From positions 10,126,565 to 10,190,564 of the forward strand of contig JAKZAN010000001.1 in NCBI GenBank assembly GCA_023053545.1: a DNA stretch of 64,000 bases, given 5' to 3'. A program made the translations under genes and the position numbers. Under the pieces are notes generated by a model that did no database searches, had not been told where the DNA came from, and was given only the letters and a program-made list of their open reading frames with translations. Shown here piece by piece: positions 31,099 to 43,897 of this stretch (position 1 is its first letter; each line of letters opens with the position of its first letter). The DNA is from Lepidurus packardi. Its lineage: Eukaryota; Arthropoda; Branchiopoda; Notostraca; Triopsidae.

Positions 31099-32365
31099 AT
31101 GGTTTGGAAGCCAACCGGCGTAATGGTTGCAATAAGTGCAGTTGGTTCCATCTACGGTGGTGCCGTAATGATGAAGTAAGCTTTATTAATTTCTAAACGT
31201 ATTATTAATTAACGTCTATTTGCAAGGGAGTACGCAGGAGGCGCGAAATTCAATTCTTCGGTCTCCGCGGCTGGCAAGACATTTATCATTACTGGGGCTA
31301 ATACTGGTATCGGACAAGAAACAGCCAGGGAAGTAGCCAAACGGGGTGGAAAGGTCATTATGGCGTGCAGAAATCTCAGTAAATGCGAAGAAACCAGGAA
31401 AGATATCGTTCTGGACACTCAAAATAAATTCGTTTATTGCCGACACTGCGACCTCGCCTCTTTTAAGTCAATCGAACAATTCGCAAAACAGATGCAAGAG
31501 GGTGAACTTAAATTTTCTATTGCTTTTCAGACTAAAGTAAACTAAGATATTTTTGTTCAATTTATTTTACTGCAGAGGAGCCTCGCATTGACGTGTTAAT
31601 TAACAACGCCGGGGTCATGCGTTGTCCTCAGTCTCTTACTAAAGAAGGGATTGAAATGCAACTTGGGGTGAATCACATGGGCCATTTCTTACTGACCAGT
31701 CTCCTTTTAAATAAACTAAAAGTAGAATTTCTCATAACGTAAATATAAAGATTAATGCAAAATCAAGATGAATTCTTTCAGGAAACAGGAGAGAGCCGTA
31801 TAGTTAACTTGTCTAGTGTTGCCCATACACGAGGGGTAATCAACTTTGATGATTTAAATAGCGAGAAGCATTACGACCCAGCTGATGCCTATAATCAAAG
31901 CAAATTGGCCAATGTGCTTTTCACGAGAGAACTCGCCAAGCTATTACAAGGTAGTAGAAATTAAGTAGAATCAGTAAAACTGAGTTTTATTTGTAGGCAC
32001 TAGTGTGACAGTGAATGCTGTACATCCTGGCATTGTTGATACCGAGATAGCACGGCATATGAGTTTCGGGCAAAGTGGCTTTTCTAAAATTTTTTTGAGA
32101 CCGCTGATTTGGCCGTTTATCAAAACCCCTCGTCAAGGCGCCCAAACTGTACTATATGCAGCTTTAGATGAATGCTTAAAGAACGTCTCTGGACAATATT
32201 TTAGGTGTGTGTAGCTCTACGTTGTAATTTTTCTCTGTCTAATGAACCTTTTTTTATTACGATTTCAGCAATTGCAAAGCTATTGACGTGTCAGACAAGG
32301 CTAAAAACGACGATGCTGCCAAGAGATTATGGTTGATTAGTGAAAAGTGGACCCGATTAAGTTAA
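31099..32365 (+). CDS. RDH13-like: Retinol dehydrogenase 13-like short-chain dehydrogenase
   Basis: Six exons (31099-31175, 31227-31501, 31576-31721, 31782-31950, 31997-32204, 32269-32365) give 323 aa. Classical SDR features: an N-terminal hydrophobic anchor ([18 protein letters not shown]), TGANTGIG for NADP(H), [25 protein letters not shown] and the catalytic YNQSK (Tyr and Lys present). The order and wording ([32 protein letters not shown]) fit the RDH11-14 group and RDH13 best, which reduces retinal and related aldehydes on membranes. Substrate assignment is by family only. Introns are 46-74 nt. It is divergent from MOCS1. Confidence 0.92.
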
Positions 32366-33020
32366 AGTAAACAAACACTATTTAATATCCATTGAAAATT
32401 TCGGAAAATATACTCATATGTGTAATTTGTATAATATGGATAATCTGTACAATCACTAACTTCTTAGCAGCCTCTGAACGCGTTTCAAGTCAAATCGAAA
32501 GTTGACTTTGCTACGAAGATTGTCCATCTTCAAGTTTGCTTGGAAGTCAACTACAGAGAACACTTCAATGACTGTTCAAACACTTTAATGACTGACAATG
32601 GCAAGTGTTATTTCCACTTTCATGTTTATGTTTGCGCTGGTTAATTAATTCGTCGGGCACGTGAACTTCAGTGACATGCAGATAATCCTCAGTCTCTGAA
32701 GCAAAGAAGAAAAGCTAGTTAATTTTAATCTTATAAACAAAGAGTGAAAGTTTGTGGTAGCACTGGCTAGCAGGACCCTTTCTTGTTTACATTAAAAGCA
32801 GCAAACTTCATAAAACCGTAGCACATTATATAAGGCCGTTGCATTTAACAATTTCTTCCTTCAGTCCTTTACTGTGTTCCGCTCCTTCAAACCTGCATTT
32901 AGTGTAGTTCCTCTTAACCCGGGATTAGTTTTTAGTAAGGTTAGTTTTTTTATTCTGTATTTCCCTTCGTTCCCTTTCTCTTTTTTCTTCTAACAAATTA
33001 ACTCTTTCCCTCCTATTTAA
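32366..33020. other. Intergenic stretch
   Basis: No exon found. A 'cacttcaatgactg'/'cactttaatgactg' direct repeat lies near 32560-32600. The left end of the Mutator-like element should lie here, but I could not define a TIR. Confidence 0.4.
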
Positions 33021-33021
33021 T

Positions 33022-36000
33022 ATGGCCAAATTAAGGGTGCAGTTTTGTTAAAGTTGTCTTCGCGATCTTGAGCGTACAGCTAATTTGTCTGCGTCGGCGT
33101 ACGTTCATACGTCGACAGAGCCCCTAGATATTTCTGAAAAACATTTTGAGAAGTTTCGGCATGTTTTTCAAAGAAAATTGAGGTCAATGCCTACCCTCTA
33201 CCAAAGCGTATGGCAAGGAAGCAATTATCTCTGTGTTTTTGAATCGACCAAACTGTGTGCAAAACTTTGCCGAGCGTTTTTGCGAATTTTTAGCTTTGAA
33301 CAGCACTGGAGATGGTAATTATTTCTACAATTCCGCTTCATTGTGTTTGTTCGGCGACGAAACTAAGGCCGTTGAGCTAGGCTACCGCGTTGTAGTCGAG
33401 TTGGCAACCAATTATGAGTTGTATTCCAGAGAGTCAGCCGGATACCTCTCTAAGGAACAAATTCGTACCCTAGTCATGTACTCAGGCTTCGGTTTCGACC
33501 GTGGTACCCTCACGGGCGTTGGCACAAGCTATCCTACAGGAATTCCGTAAGCGAAAGAATGTGTGAAGTACTATTCCATAGAACACACCAGGAATTTTTG
33601 CATTCCTAGCATTCCCAGATGGAGTCAGTTTGTCCGAAAGCGGATGGCATCCTCACGTCATTTCATCCCAAACCTTCACTTAAATGAGACGTTTTACCAA
33701 ATGATGCCGTTTGCTCGGAAACTGTTCGCATCTTATGGACCGGGAATGCGATAGGGTGCTCGAGGTTAGAAAATAAACATTTAGTCCCTGCTTAAAGCTG
33801 GGATCTTAATCATTTTCTGCCTTTGATAGAGCGGGCTAGTCAGTCTCTCCTCTTTTTGTCAGAGAGCTGTACTCTTCCCATTGTTGATGTCGTGGAAACT
33901 GCGTCAGAAATTTCCGATCATCCAGTTAAAGCTGCAAATGTTTCGTTAAGAAAAATTTCGTAACACCTGCAATTCTTTTTGCAGTTCTATGCCATATGGT
34001 AGTACCGCTTTTAGTTCAGGGCTTCGCGAGTCATTCTCGCATGAAAATTCAGACAGAAGTGCTAATTATCAGTTCCTAAAGCTATTGTCGGAAAAATGGA
34101 GAACACGAAAAAATGTCCCTAAAGGCACTTCATCGAATGGTAAAACACCTCGTGTAAAGCCAGGCAGAGCAGTCTCTCATAATAAGCAATGGCCCGCAAA
34201 AGTTTCGGGCAAGGGATGCGAAACAACGTTAGAACGATTCAAAATTTGGAGATTCATATTAAAAACAAGAGCTGCCAGTATCAACTAGGAAAACAAAGCT
34301 CTAGTCAAATTGTTCCTGCCGTGCAAGGGTCTAAAGTCTTTACATGCCAAGACTGCAAAACCGTTTTCACAAGGAAGAGCAATTTGAAGGTGCATGTAGA
34401 AAAGAAAAGAGCCATAAGTCTAGTTCTCAATGCCCGCAGTATAGTTTACACTTTACTAGAAAGGACATGCTTAACTGTCATGTAGACTCAGTTCATTCTT
34501 TTGTATTAGAAGAAACACGTACTATTGAGGAAATCCCCTTAGTTGCCCCGCTAGACAAAGAGTTTTCTCTACACGTGATTTCAGTGGACAATAAACAGCA
34601 ATTACCTAGCTTAGACGAGTTAGGTCAGTCAGAGCTGACGTATGACCCAGTATTAAATTTTGCGTCTTGGAGCAAAGTTAGTGATAGCGTGTATGCTGAT
34701 ACCATTAATTACAGTACTTCAGCCACGTATTTTTCTGACGAAGAATTTCGTAATATTGCTAGCAAAAAGAGAAAGCTTGAACAGCGACCAAGTATAATTT
34801 GCTATTACCCTGGTTGTGAAGAGAAGCTGTCACGTCTTACGTCTTATCGTTTCTTCTGTTAGAAAATTTAAGAAAGGGTTGGTAATATTCAAACTTTGGA
34901 ATTTATGAGTGACATGGCAGATCAATTCTGGCTTGCCAGGAAAGGTGTTTTTGACGTTTCGATTAGCATCAGGCACATTTGCATTTGACATGTAGAAAGA
35001 GCATGGCACAAAAGATTGCATGATCATCCCCGTGCGGATACGGAAGTAATCAAGAACATTCTGTCTCTACTCGGCCCCTTAATCCGGTTTAGAAAGAAAA
35101 GTGTCTTTCAAAGATGTTCGCAAGCTTTTCTGACGTACGCAGAAGAATGTTCTTTCCCATGTTCTTCGCCTATTTTGTTGAATATTACGTTCCGAGAGTA
35201 AGTGAATGGGCAGGTTATAACTGTGAGCGAATGCTAGTTAAAACGAACATAACTACGGAAGCGTACCATAAAGAACTGAAGTACGGTGTAATGAAAAATA
35301 AGAGTAATAAAAGACTTGACTCTCTAGTTAAAGATCTTGAGAAATACACGACAAAGAGAGCTTATAAGGAGGTTTTAATTCGTCAAAGAGGCTTGAGCAC
35401 AAATACTATTGTGGAAACTAACCGCCGGTACAAAAGATCCGGAACGATTAAAGTTGAGTACGTAACTATTCTGGGAAACAATACATGGAAGGTCAAGTCT
35501 CAGCAACAGGCGGATACGTATTATGATGTTGTTCGTTTTTCCGACGAATTGTGCGAATGCATTACTCGATGTGGATATTGCGGAGCTTGCATTGAAGTAT
35601 TTTGGTGCTCGTGTGGCGATTTTTATAATTATAATATTGTCTGCAAGAATACCCATAGAATTGCCCAGTTTTAAGTAACAATCTGCGTCAGTCGCATGTC
35701 ATAAGAGCGGCATTACTAGAGCAGCAGATCGCTGAAAATGCCCAGCTAGAAAAGTTAGCTATAAAAACTAAACCGCCTGCCCTTTCCTCGGCAAACATTC
35801 GTAAAGACTAGCGCGAGATTCTTAATACGTTAACAACTGATCCTGGTACCCTCCATGATTTGGAGATTGCTGTGACTGCAGCAAGACTTATTAAGTGTAG
35901 ACCACTTGGAAAAAAATATTGTAAAAAAGACGTACGAAAAATTAACTGACGTCCGTTATAAAGCCAAATGTGTACCTCAAAGAGAATTTCATCAGGCGCG

Positions 36001-36290
36001 CAATACAAAACCGATACAATAAAAAACTGTCGAATGTCTTTCAGAGACATGGATTTAAAGATCAGCCTGCCGACGTTTTAGATGACATCGTACCACAACT
36101 CTGCGCTGGTTGCAGCAAACGAAACGATCCGGATGACGACCACTGATGATATTACTTGGGTTTGTTGCAGCGGTTGTAAATCTTGGTTTCACATAACTTG
36201 CACTCACAAGCAGCAGACAGATTTATGCCTAAGTAATATACCAATGGACGACTTACATGATATTCAGTACCTATGACTCGTCTGTGTTCG
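33022..36290 (+). pseudogene. Mutator-like (MULE) element coding remnant: OTU-like, C2H2, transposase, SWIM and PHD-like parts
   Basis: Plus-strand fragments in three frames line up as one decayed ORF starting MAKLRVQFC at 33022. They are: an OTU/vertnin-like segment (GDGNYFYNSASLCLFGDE, AVELGYRVVVELATNYEL; about 33310-33550); a C2H2 segment (VFTCQDCKTVFTRKSNLKVH; 34340-34500); a transposase region (RAWHKRLHDHPRADTEVIKN, about 35000; WAGYNCERMLVKTNITTEAY, 35200-35350); a SWIM-type zinc finger (CGYCGACIEVFWCSC...CKNTH; 35570-35660); and a PHD-like CxxC segment (WVCCSGCKSWFHITC, 36148-36190) reached through a frameshift. In-frame stops (for example at 33049, 33549 and 34861) and several frameshifts show it is dead. 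TIRs were not found. Confidence 0.72.
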
Positions 36291-37490
36291 TTAAAGGGAC
36301 AATGTAGTATTGATTTGCATTTGACTGGATTTTGCATTTGGTTACCTTATTCACATGTGTGTAAATATCGACGTAGTCGAAGTCTAATTTATACATGCCG
36401 TACTGAAAAATTATTATGCTATGCATTTTGAAAGTTGACAAAGTCTGCGAGTTTTACATCAGCAGTTATATTCAGCGAAGTTGTGATTTATGTTTCCAAA
36501 CAGTCTGCGAGTTCTATCCAAAGTAATTGCTTAATTGTATTTATGGTTGTGAATTTATTTATGTATATGAAAGTAAAAAGGGGTACCACACAGTGACACG
36601 ACTGAGATGTATTGGAATATTAATATCAGTGCACTCGATAACCATGTCATCACTGAGTGGGACCCGCAAGCACTCCGAATTGTTGTGAATTCCATTTTAT
36701 TAAGTTGTATTCTGAAATTTGTATTTTTTATATAACATTGCAGAAATATACAATTAAACAAGAAAAATAATTTGTCTATTTTACAAAGTAATTTTTATTT
36801 TTTAGGCAATTTTAATAGGCATTATGCGGTCACAGCATTATTACAGCGGTAATAAGCATCTACTGTACATACAAAAGAGCTAATTACTAACATGTCAGCC
36901 CTCGTTTCAACTTATCCCCAACATGACGCCCTCAATGGGGCGAATTAACTTTCCTTATTTTTCTGTTCCCACAAATTTTAAGTCCCTTATTAATACGGAT
37001 GAAGTTTTCTCTCCTAATTTTCTTTCCTCATCCTAATTCTTTTTCTTTTTATTCCGTCAAATTCTACGTACCTTTCCAACTTTTCTCTTCGCCCAGATAA
37101 CCATAAGAGAAGTACTTTTTGCCACTCCAAACTTTAACATCTGAGGAACACCTTCCTAAAACTTCGAGTTGCTATAAATTCCATTCTCTTCCGTGTGTTG
37201 TATTCTGAAATGTGAAGTTTTTGGCTTGTTAACGAAATATTTAATTAATAAAAGAAAAGTAAACGTATTTTTAAAAGCATGCCGTGCGTTGCGAGTTTAA
37301 AAGAACAGAACACCAAGATGGCTGCCAAAAATATATTTTTTATTATATCAAAATTAGGAGTACAAATTAGAGGGGATTGGAGAAGCACTGGGCAGCCCTG
37401 TGTCCATGTCTACCGTAGGAATGGCAGCGGCCAGGGAAGCGACTATTACAAAGAAGGTAATCAGAAGCAATCACACAAAAAGCTAATTAC
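36291..37490. repeat. Two-copy diverged direct repeat
   Basis: Two blocks, about 36680-36930 and 37160-37520, share 'aattccatttt/ctc', 'gttgtattctgaaat', 'gctaattact(a/t)ac' and 'gtcagccctcgttt'/'gtcggccgtcattt' in the same order. They are about 470 bp apart, suggesting LTR-like or tandem-duplicated remnants. The rest of the interval shows nothing. Confidence 0.45.
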
Positions 37491-37691
37491 TTACTTGTCG
37501 GCCGTCATTTGTATAATGCCAGCGAAGGCTGCCTCCATGGCTGCGTTAACTAATATTTCTTGTTGCGCATTCCTGCTGACACTCCCCCTGTCCCTCCACA
37601 AACGTGTTGCTGCCACGGCGGCTATAACAGCTGGCGGTGCTGGTACTACGGTGGCTATCACCGCTTGTAGTGCTACGGAATTTGTTTCCAT
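37396..37691 (-). pseudogene. Possible gag-like fragment
   Basis: The minus strand reads METNSVALQAVIATVVPAPP and an Ala-rich helix, then IIQMTADK. Splicing a 50-60-nt GT-AG segment at about 37443-37493 would append RCHSYGRHGHRAAQC. That has the spacing of a CCHC zinc knuckle with Tyr in place of the second Cys. Evidence is slim; a spurious Ala-rich ORF is equally likely. Confidence 0.25.
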
Positions 37692-37842
37692 CTAGATAAT
37701 AAACCAAAAGAAAATTTTTGTTTAGCTTTCTTATCTTCAGAAATATGCAAGGTTTGTAATAATTAGAATAATAAAAATAGCGAATACTACAAGAATGAAG
37801 AAAAGATGACACAAAAACAGGTGGTTGCCTAGTCACTCCGGG

Positions 37843-38058
37843 TTTAGGCTTTTCGAAGTTGGTAAGGCAGTATATGCTCACCGTGTGTATTCGCTTCCCA
37901 TCTTCTCTTCCCAAGGTATGTAGTCTACACAATCTTTTCTGACTATTTTAAGAGTTCTTTTCACTTCTGCTATACTGCCCGCATCCATTCCTTGTGTTTA
38001 GGCATTTCTTTACTTCTTGTTATCCAACTTTAACTATAATAAATATAGTGTATAAATG
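37843..38058. repeat. Dispersed repeat, copy 2 (uninterrupted)
   Basis: Matches the split copy at 6131-7335. Here 'gactattttaag' is continuous at the place (TA 37944-37945) where the Tigger element sits in copy 1. The end of the repeat abuts the 3' end of TMEM39. Confidence 0.8.
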
Positions 38059-38059
38059 A

Positions 38060-39923
38060 TCATGTATTTCTTGGCTGCTGCATGATCTCTTCTGCACGAT
38101 ACACCCGCCAAAGCACTAAATAATCCCGTACTACTTTGTACAAGACGTAATAATTAAGAGATAGCAAGACACTACACGAAATAATATGCTGCCACTCCGA
38201 ACATCTCAGTAGCAAGACAAGTTGAAGGACCACCAAGAATACTTGAACGGCCAGAAGGAGACACTGGGCCAACGCTGGCGTAGCAAACAGAAGCTTTATA
38301 TAAAAGTAAAACTAAATTAGTATCACTCAAATAATCCGAAATTATCTTACGTGAAATCTGACATGGGAAATTGACCCAGGCTCGGCTGCAGTATTAATCC
38401 CGCAAGCTACATATACGTTGTCTTTATGCCGTACAATAGCTCCACGTTGAGCCACCATTTCTTCATTCCAACTGGGAGAATATAGGTTCAAGAAATTAAA
38501 GTCAATTACTTGGCAGAAAAACGGAACAGGTTCTTACTCAGCACAACTCTTGACATCACTCGGAGCTTCGATCATGGTCCACTGGCCTAAATGCAATGCA
38601 GCTCTGTGTAACACGTCACAATACCTAAAATATACCTTTTATGTAGCATTTTATAAGTTGGACTAAATGTTACCTCGGAGGATAAACATAGGCAACGAAC
38701 AAGGTGAAATGGCCCAACCATACGAGGAAAAAATGTTGAGTAGCCCAGTTTATGTCGTAAATAGTAGTTGACTTGAAATTGGAACGCTATTGAAAACGCG
38801 CTTTCTTTATTAATTCAGCTTACCTGCACAAAAGAGCACGGTACCAGAGCAGCATAATAAGCGGCAGTTAGAGCCTGGAATAAGACCCGTTTCAAGCGAT
38901 GATTGAAGTCGCATTTCAACTGGAAGACTTCGTCTCGAACTTCTTTCCCGTTTCCATTGCAGTGATGAATATGAGGCCCCGTGTCTAACTCATTAAAACT
39001 ATTTAGAAACAGAATTTCAAAAACTACACTTACATTCAGGCAGAATTTCAAACAGCGGTGCAAATTTGAATCCAAACAATACCAGGTAAAGCCTTGTTCC
39101 AAAAATATAAGCTTGTTAGTCCATCGGCTGTTATTTTTTATTTTAACGATTATTTACGTACGGATAACAAAGGCAGAGTAGATATATCATAGGATCGACC
39201 AGCCCTACAACAAACAAAAGCCAAAGTTGGACTCCTACAAAATTTGTGATAAAGAGCGACCTAGAAATATGAAATGAGACAGAGAATAAGAATACATTGA
39301 CGTAAAACTCTCAATTTTAAGGCTTATGTTTAACATCGAAACTTGGAAATTTACTTTGAGATTTTGAAAACCTTGGGTAGAATTTTGCTGGGGCTTAAGG
39401 TCACTGATACGTATTTGACGAAGCTCCAAGCCAGTCTTCTTACCAGCATAATGACCAAGAAGCTCAATACTTTGTAGTCAACGAGATGAAAGTTCTGAAG
39501 AATTATAAGTGGGTTAATTAAAAGCTACTTTTTGGGTTACAATGTAACGAAACTTACCAGAGCAAAATTGCTATACGAGTGTGGCAGCCACCAGACTGTT
39601 CGGTAAACGTGGATATACTGAAGAAACAATGAAAAGAGGCTATAGATGCAAGTAAAGGTTTCGAACATGAGCTCTCCATCTTCAGGAATGTACGGTGTTA
39701 TTATGTGCTTCGGGGTATGAAAAGCTTCCATTACCCTAATAACAGCCGGACATTAACTCAAGCAGACATTTTTGATACAAGATTACCTCTCATGCGAACT
39801 CTGAGCAGCAGTATTCACTGTATTAACCGAAGCTGGCTGTTGTTGGTGTGACTTAAAAAAGGAACTGGAGACAGACGCGGGCGTTGTTGTCGAAGCACAT
39901 CTCATTGGATTTTTTTTACCCAT
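38060..39923 (-). CDS. TMEM39A-like: Transmembrane protein 39 homologue
   Basis: Nine exons (39787-39923, 39558-39735, 39355-39494, 39158-39260, 38824-39111, 38674-38786, 38538-38624, 38351-38471, 38060-38293) give 466 aa with all phases agreeing. Human TMEM39A is 488 aa. Landmarks: FLQYIHVYRTVWWLPHS, NFHLVDYKVLSFLVIMLVRR, the cytosolic VFQLKCDFNHRLKRVLFQAL, YCDVLHRAALHLGQWTMIEA, RGAIVRHKDNVYVACG and SEWQHIISCSVLLSLNYYVL. The family comprises multipass ER proteins linked to secretory cargo (SAC1 trafficking, collagen secretion) and autophagy control. Introns are 48-90 nt. The start at 39923 gives a short Ser/Thr/Gln-rich N-terminus; the internal Met 18 nt downstream is an alternative. Confidence 0.94.
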
Positions 39924-40775
39924 GAAAGGACTGTCCCTCTTTCTCGCCTGTCAAGTTGAGGTTATTATTCTCACTCTTACTCGCTTAAAATCAACAATAT
40001 TTACTTCTTCACTGACAGTAAGGAATTATGTTTATCCAGTTCTGACAGGTGATCGACAACGTGTTCGTGATTGCTGTGCCAAGCAAACTAATGGGCAAAC
40101 AAACATTGCGCAGGCGTGGCTTATTTTATTACATGGTGGTCACAACCAGAAACGAATTGCAACTTCCCACAACCTCAATTCGCATTCCCGTAACTAAAAA
40201 GAGACTCGAGTCCGCCTAGCAAGGCTCTTATCCATCCGATTTTCTCAGTAGAAATACAGTTGTTCTAATTCAAAATCATTAAATTATGTTTCGAATCTAA
40301 CACAGGCTTTGTAGTTGCTCATTTTGTACAATACGTTGCAAAATACCTCAAAAATCGTAATAAATAGGAATATAGTAGTTCGCTCGTTTTCGGTTCGACT
40401 TCATGGATTAAAAATGTGTAAAATAAACAGTTTCCATGGAATCGGTAAAAGTAAACGAAGGACGTAAACTTGATTACACTATAAATTTGGCATTTGAGGA
40501 CACTAAAAAAACTATGCAAATAAATAAAAAACAACTTTCTTATTGGTGGCCTGAAAAGTTTAGCTTTGGATTCCGTTTCAAACCAAAACAAATGGGAGTG
40601 GAGATACACACACAAAATACTGTCTACAAATATAGTTTGCATTTGGTTAAGTTTGGATGCCGCCAAAGAATGCCAGAAAAAGTGCCACGCTGAGGTATAT
40701 GTTCTGATACAAAATCCTGCCCCCTTTTTAAAAGATGGCTCGAAAAAAATACACGGCATACAATCCACTGTTTTG
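39924..40775. other. Interval between TMEM39 start and nkd stop
   Basis: Likely contains the TMEM39 promoter and the nkd 3' UTR. The open frames at 39922-40197 (+), 40319-41026 (-) and 40436-40693 (+) are not supported by any motif. Confidence 0.4.
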
Positions 40776-43700
40776 TTACGCACTTTGAGCATAATGGTAA
40801 TAATGATGATGGTAATGAACATGGTGATGCTTATGTCTGGCCACATCCCCATTCCCGCGCCTAGCTTTCCCCATCGGGGGTGTCGTTTTCGCAGACTCCT
40901 CCCCTTCATCGGCTTCACTCTCGTCGTCTTCAGCATCTGCTTCCGTACCAGCTTCGTCATTTGCATTCGCCAAATGCTCCCGTACCAACCAGTGCGCAAC
41001 CTGCGCCATCGCTCGAGCGTGATCACGTTCGCGATTCTTGTGTTTCAACTGATGCAAGGGCGACCCGTGGTTGTTAACATGACTCTGGTTCCGTGACCTC
41101 CAGGGTGACGTCATAGGCTCGGCATACTCCTTCCAGGTGACCTCTTCGGGCTGTTTGGATTCCCAATGCCGGTGCTTGTCTTTCAACATTCCCTTGGCTG
41201 CTTTAGCACCACACTTTCCCTCTGTGGCTGGCTGCTGGCAACCACAAGCCGACGGCGGAGGAGCAGCTCGACAATGAGATTCGTGCACCGCTTGTTCCGT
41301 ACTCCAATTTCTCCCGTTTTTGCGCGGACTCCGATGCAGATGAGGGGTGTACTCTTCCAACGGATCGACGGGTATGCGCCAACGCCAATAATCAGCTTCT
41401 GTATTTGCATTGGCGGTTGAGGTACTTCGCTGATGGGAAACATTAAAATTGTTTCTTTTCAAGTTAGCCCGGAGTGCTTCTAAGGGCTCCAACAACGGGT
41501 GGTACTCCTCAAGGTCTTCTGGGGAAAATTTGCTCATTTCTGGGTGATCGTGAGCACAGCATTTCCGCTGACGGCGCCGCGGGGAGGCGTTAGTTAACCG
41601 AGATTTCTGAGCCTGTCTGCCGTTATTCACTTCCGCGCAAGGGTGATCTAAAATGTTTTTCACGAGGTATTCCGGGGTAGCATTAGGCAGAATAGCACGA
41701 CACTCTCGACAGTTACAGTAATCCTCCCCGGTGGAAACCAGAAGGGCCTGTTCTTTGTCTTTTTTGCGGCGGTAAGAACTCCGCGGCGATTCCCAGCACT
41801 TTCTGGCCCGCTGTTCCGTAAACACATTCAAATTCACGTCTTTCTTTAGGCAACAGGAAGGCGAGGGCAGGTTGTTGAGCTTGGCAGCCACATTGGCCAG
41901 TTTTTCTGCTACAGCGGCATGGGAAGTGCTCTCGCTGTTGTTGTCTTGGTGGTTTTCCTCACTCGAGTCCTTTTCTTTTTCCTTCTCTGCTGAGACGACC
42001 AACTTCACGTGCACTGTTTTGCTCTTGGCCGGTGATAAACGCACTGACAATCCCAACGCATCGTAAATGGTCCTTACGAGTCCCGCCACATCCTAAAAAC
42101 AATAGAACACTTAGTTTTTTGTGTGAAAAAAAAAAAACAAGACAAAATAAAAATAAGGTTTCTACGTCTTTGCTGATCTTGCCATGGCCTTCCAAATCGT
42201 ATAAGGTAAAGGAGAATTCTTTGGGGGTGTCTGTGGCATCCTCGCTATCATTCATCTCGAGGGACACGTCACACTGGACTTCCTGTCATAAGTTTTACAA
42301 CAATTTAGGAAACGTTTCCTTTTTAAAAGAAATTAAAGAGGTAAAAAAATTTAATTTACTTGACTACGCAGATGGGAAGCATTGGCATTGTCAGTTTCAT
42401 CTCTCCCGACAGTAGAGGGCCTGGAGACCAGCAGCACCGAAGTACGGGACGTCATGGGCGGTCGGTTTGACAGACTGGTGGTGGGTGTGGCCGTACTCGC
42501 TCTATCTTCTTCTCGCCCCAGTAATTGCTCAGTATCAGACGCCGCCCGCAAGTCTGCTTCAGAAGGCAAAATCACTACAAGAAAAGGAACAATTTTAATA
42601 ACATCCTCCATCGGAATGTTTTCTAACCCACCCCCCAAAAAAGGCCCAACTCTCTCTTCTCTCAACTCTCCGCTAAAAGTCGGGACAAAAGAGAAATGGA
42701 CTTAGGCACATAATACAAGTCCGTGAAACTTCCCTTGATGGTCTCGTATAGAGAAAGAGATCCCAGAAAGGCCTAAAAAGCCCCAATGAAGCAGCCTGCT
42801 CGCCAACTGGTTTTAGGTATATATATTCTTCATAACGGCTGCTTCCCTTTTTCTTTTCTTTCTTTTTCTCGTTGGCCATCATACAGAGCGAACCGAGCGA
42901 GCCAACAAAGCCCAGCAAAGCGTAAAAGGCAGGGAAAAGCCCCTGCAGGCCATTTATCGCCGTGGCGGAGCTAGATAAAAGAGACACGAAGCGGCGGCAA
43001 CTTCAAAGGAAACCCCATTTCCCCCCCCCCCCACACCCAACGGACTCTGAACTTGGCCCACCGCCCTTTTCCTTTTATACATTCTTTCGGGTTTCTGCTG
43101 CGCCTCAAGGACCCGACAGAGTGCATCGCGTATATATCTATCTATATTTATATATACATTTCGCGCTATCAGCTGTTTTTTTGCAAGTTAATTATTATCA
43201 CCCACCAGTCAATAACAGCAGAGTTAGAAACCCTTTCAAAGAAGCTTTACCAGTGGCATTCAGTAAGAGCACGGGAAATAACAATATAAAAAATCAAGTA
43301 GAAGTAAAAAGCGTAAAAATAAGTAGAAGATAGCGAGTCATTAAACCAAGGTCGATCTGTTATCTGGGAACACGAGAGTCCTCGGGAAACAACCAAAACT
43401 CGAGAAAACCAGGGCGTGGTGGTTGGCGGAGAAGCTATAGCGTGTCCAGCTCCGCCCCTTTTTTTCATGGCGCACAAGGTTTCATTTCCATTTCGCTATG
43501 GCCGGCACGGCGGCGGTACGCGGTACACACAAAGGGATGCCGACAACCGGTTTGCGTGGGGTGGTGGTTAAGATGGGGGGTTGGAGGGAAGGCAAGAAAA
43601 TTGTTTCGGGCCGAGATGCCGCCAAACACGGGTCAGGGAATGGAACATGGAAATGAAAAGACGTACGAGAAAAGGGAAAGAAGAGGAAACAGCCAGAAAA

Positions 43701-43897
43701 TATACGTCAAAGAATACAAGGAGCGCCCTTGTCTTGTTGTAATGTAGCGCTTTGACACGGCTCTCGATGACGTAAATGATTGCTCCCGCCGCTTATTGAC
43801 TATATTGCCAATGCCTTCCTTTTTTTCTTTTACCTGAGATGTGGCGGTACCCATTGAGGAGTTTGGTTTTCCACCATTTGACCACTTGCGCCGCCAT
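40776..43897 (-). CDS. nkd: Naked cuticle homologue (Wnt/Dishevelled antagonist)
   Basis: Four exons (43834-43897, 42360-42574, 42166-42282, 40776-42092) give 570 aa in frame. Exon 1 encodes MAAQVVKWWKTKLLNGYRHI, very like the Drosophila Nkd N-terminus. Exon 3 plus the start of exon 4 hold the single EF-hand (FTLYDLEGHGKISKDD), the NKD signature that binds Dishevelled, preceded by EVQCDVS. The long last exon encodes a low-complexity, basic/Cys/His-rich region and a C-terminal His/Tyr tail (RHKHHHVHYHHHYYHYAQ), as in vertebrate NKD. Nkd is a Wnt-induced feedback inhibitor acting on Dishevelled. In Drosophila the N-terminus is membrane- or nuclear-directed. Intron 1 is 1259 nt, much longer than others here, and could hold regulatory sequence. 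It contains a poly-C tract near 43020-43032. Confidence 0.93.

Noticed and set aside
40319-41026. Minus-strand ORF of 235 aa overlapping the nkd last exon
   Set aside because: It runs in another frame of the nkd 3' region and has no recognisable domain.
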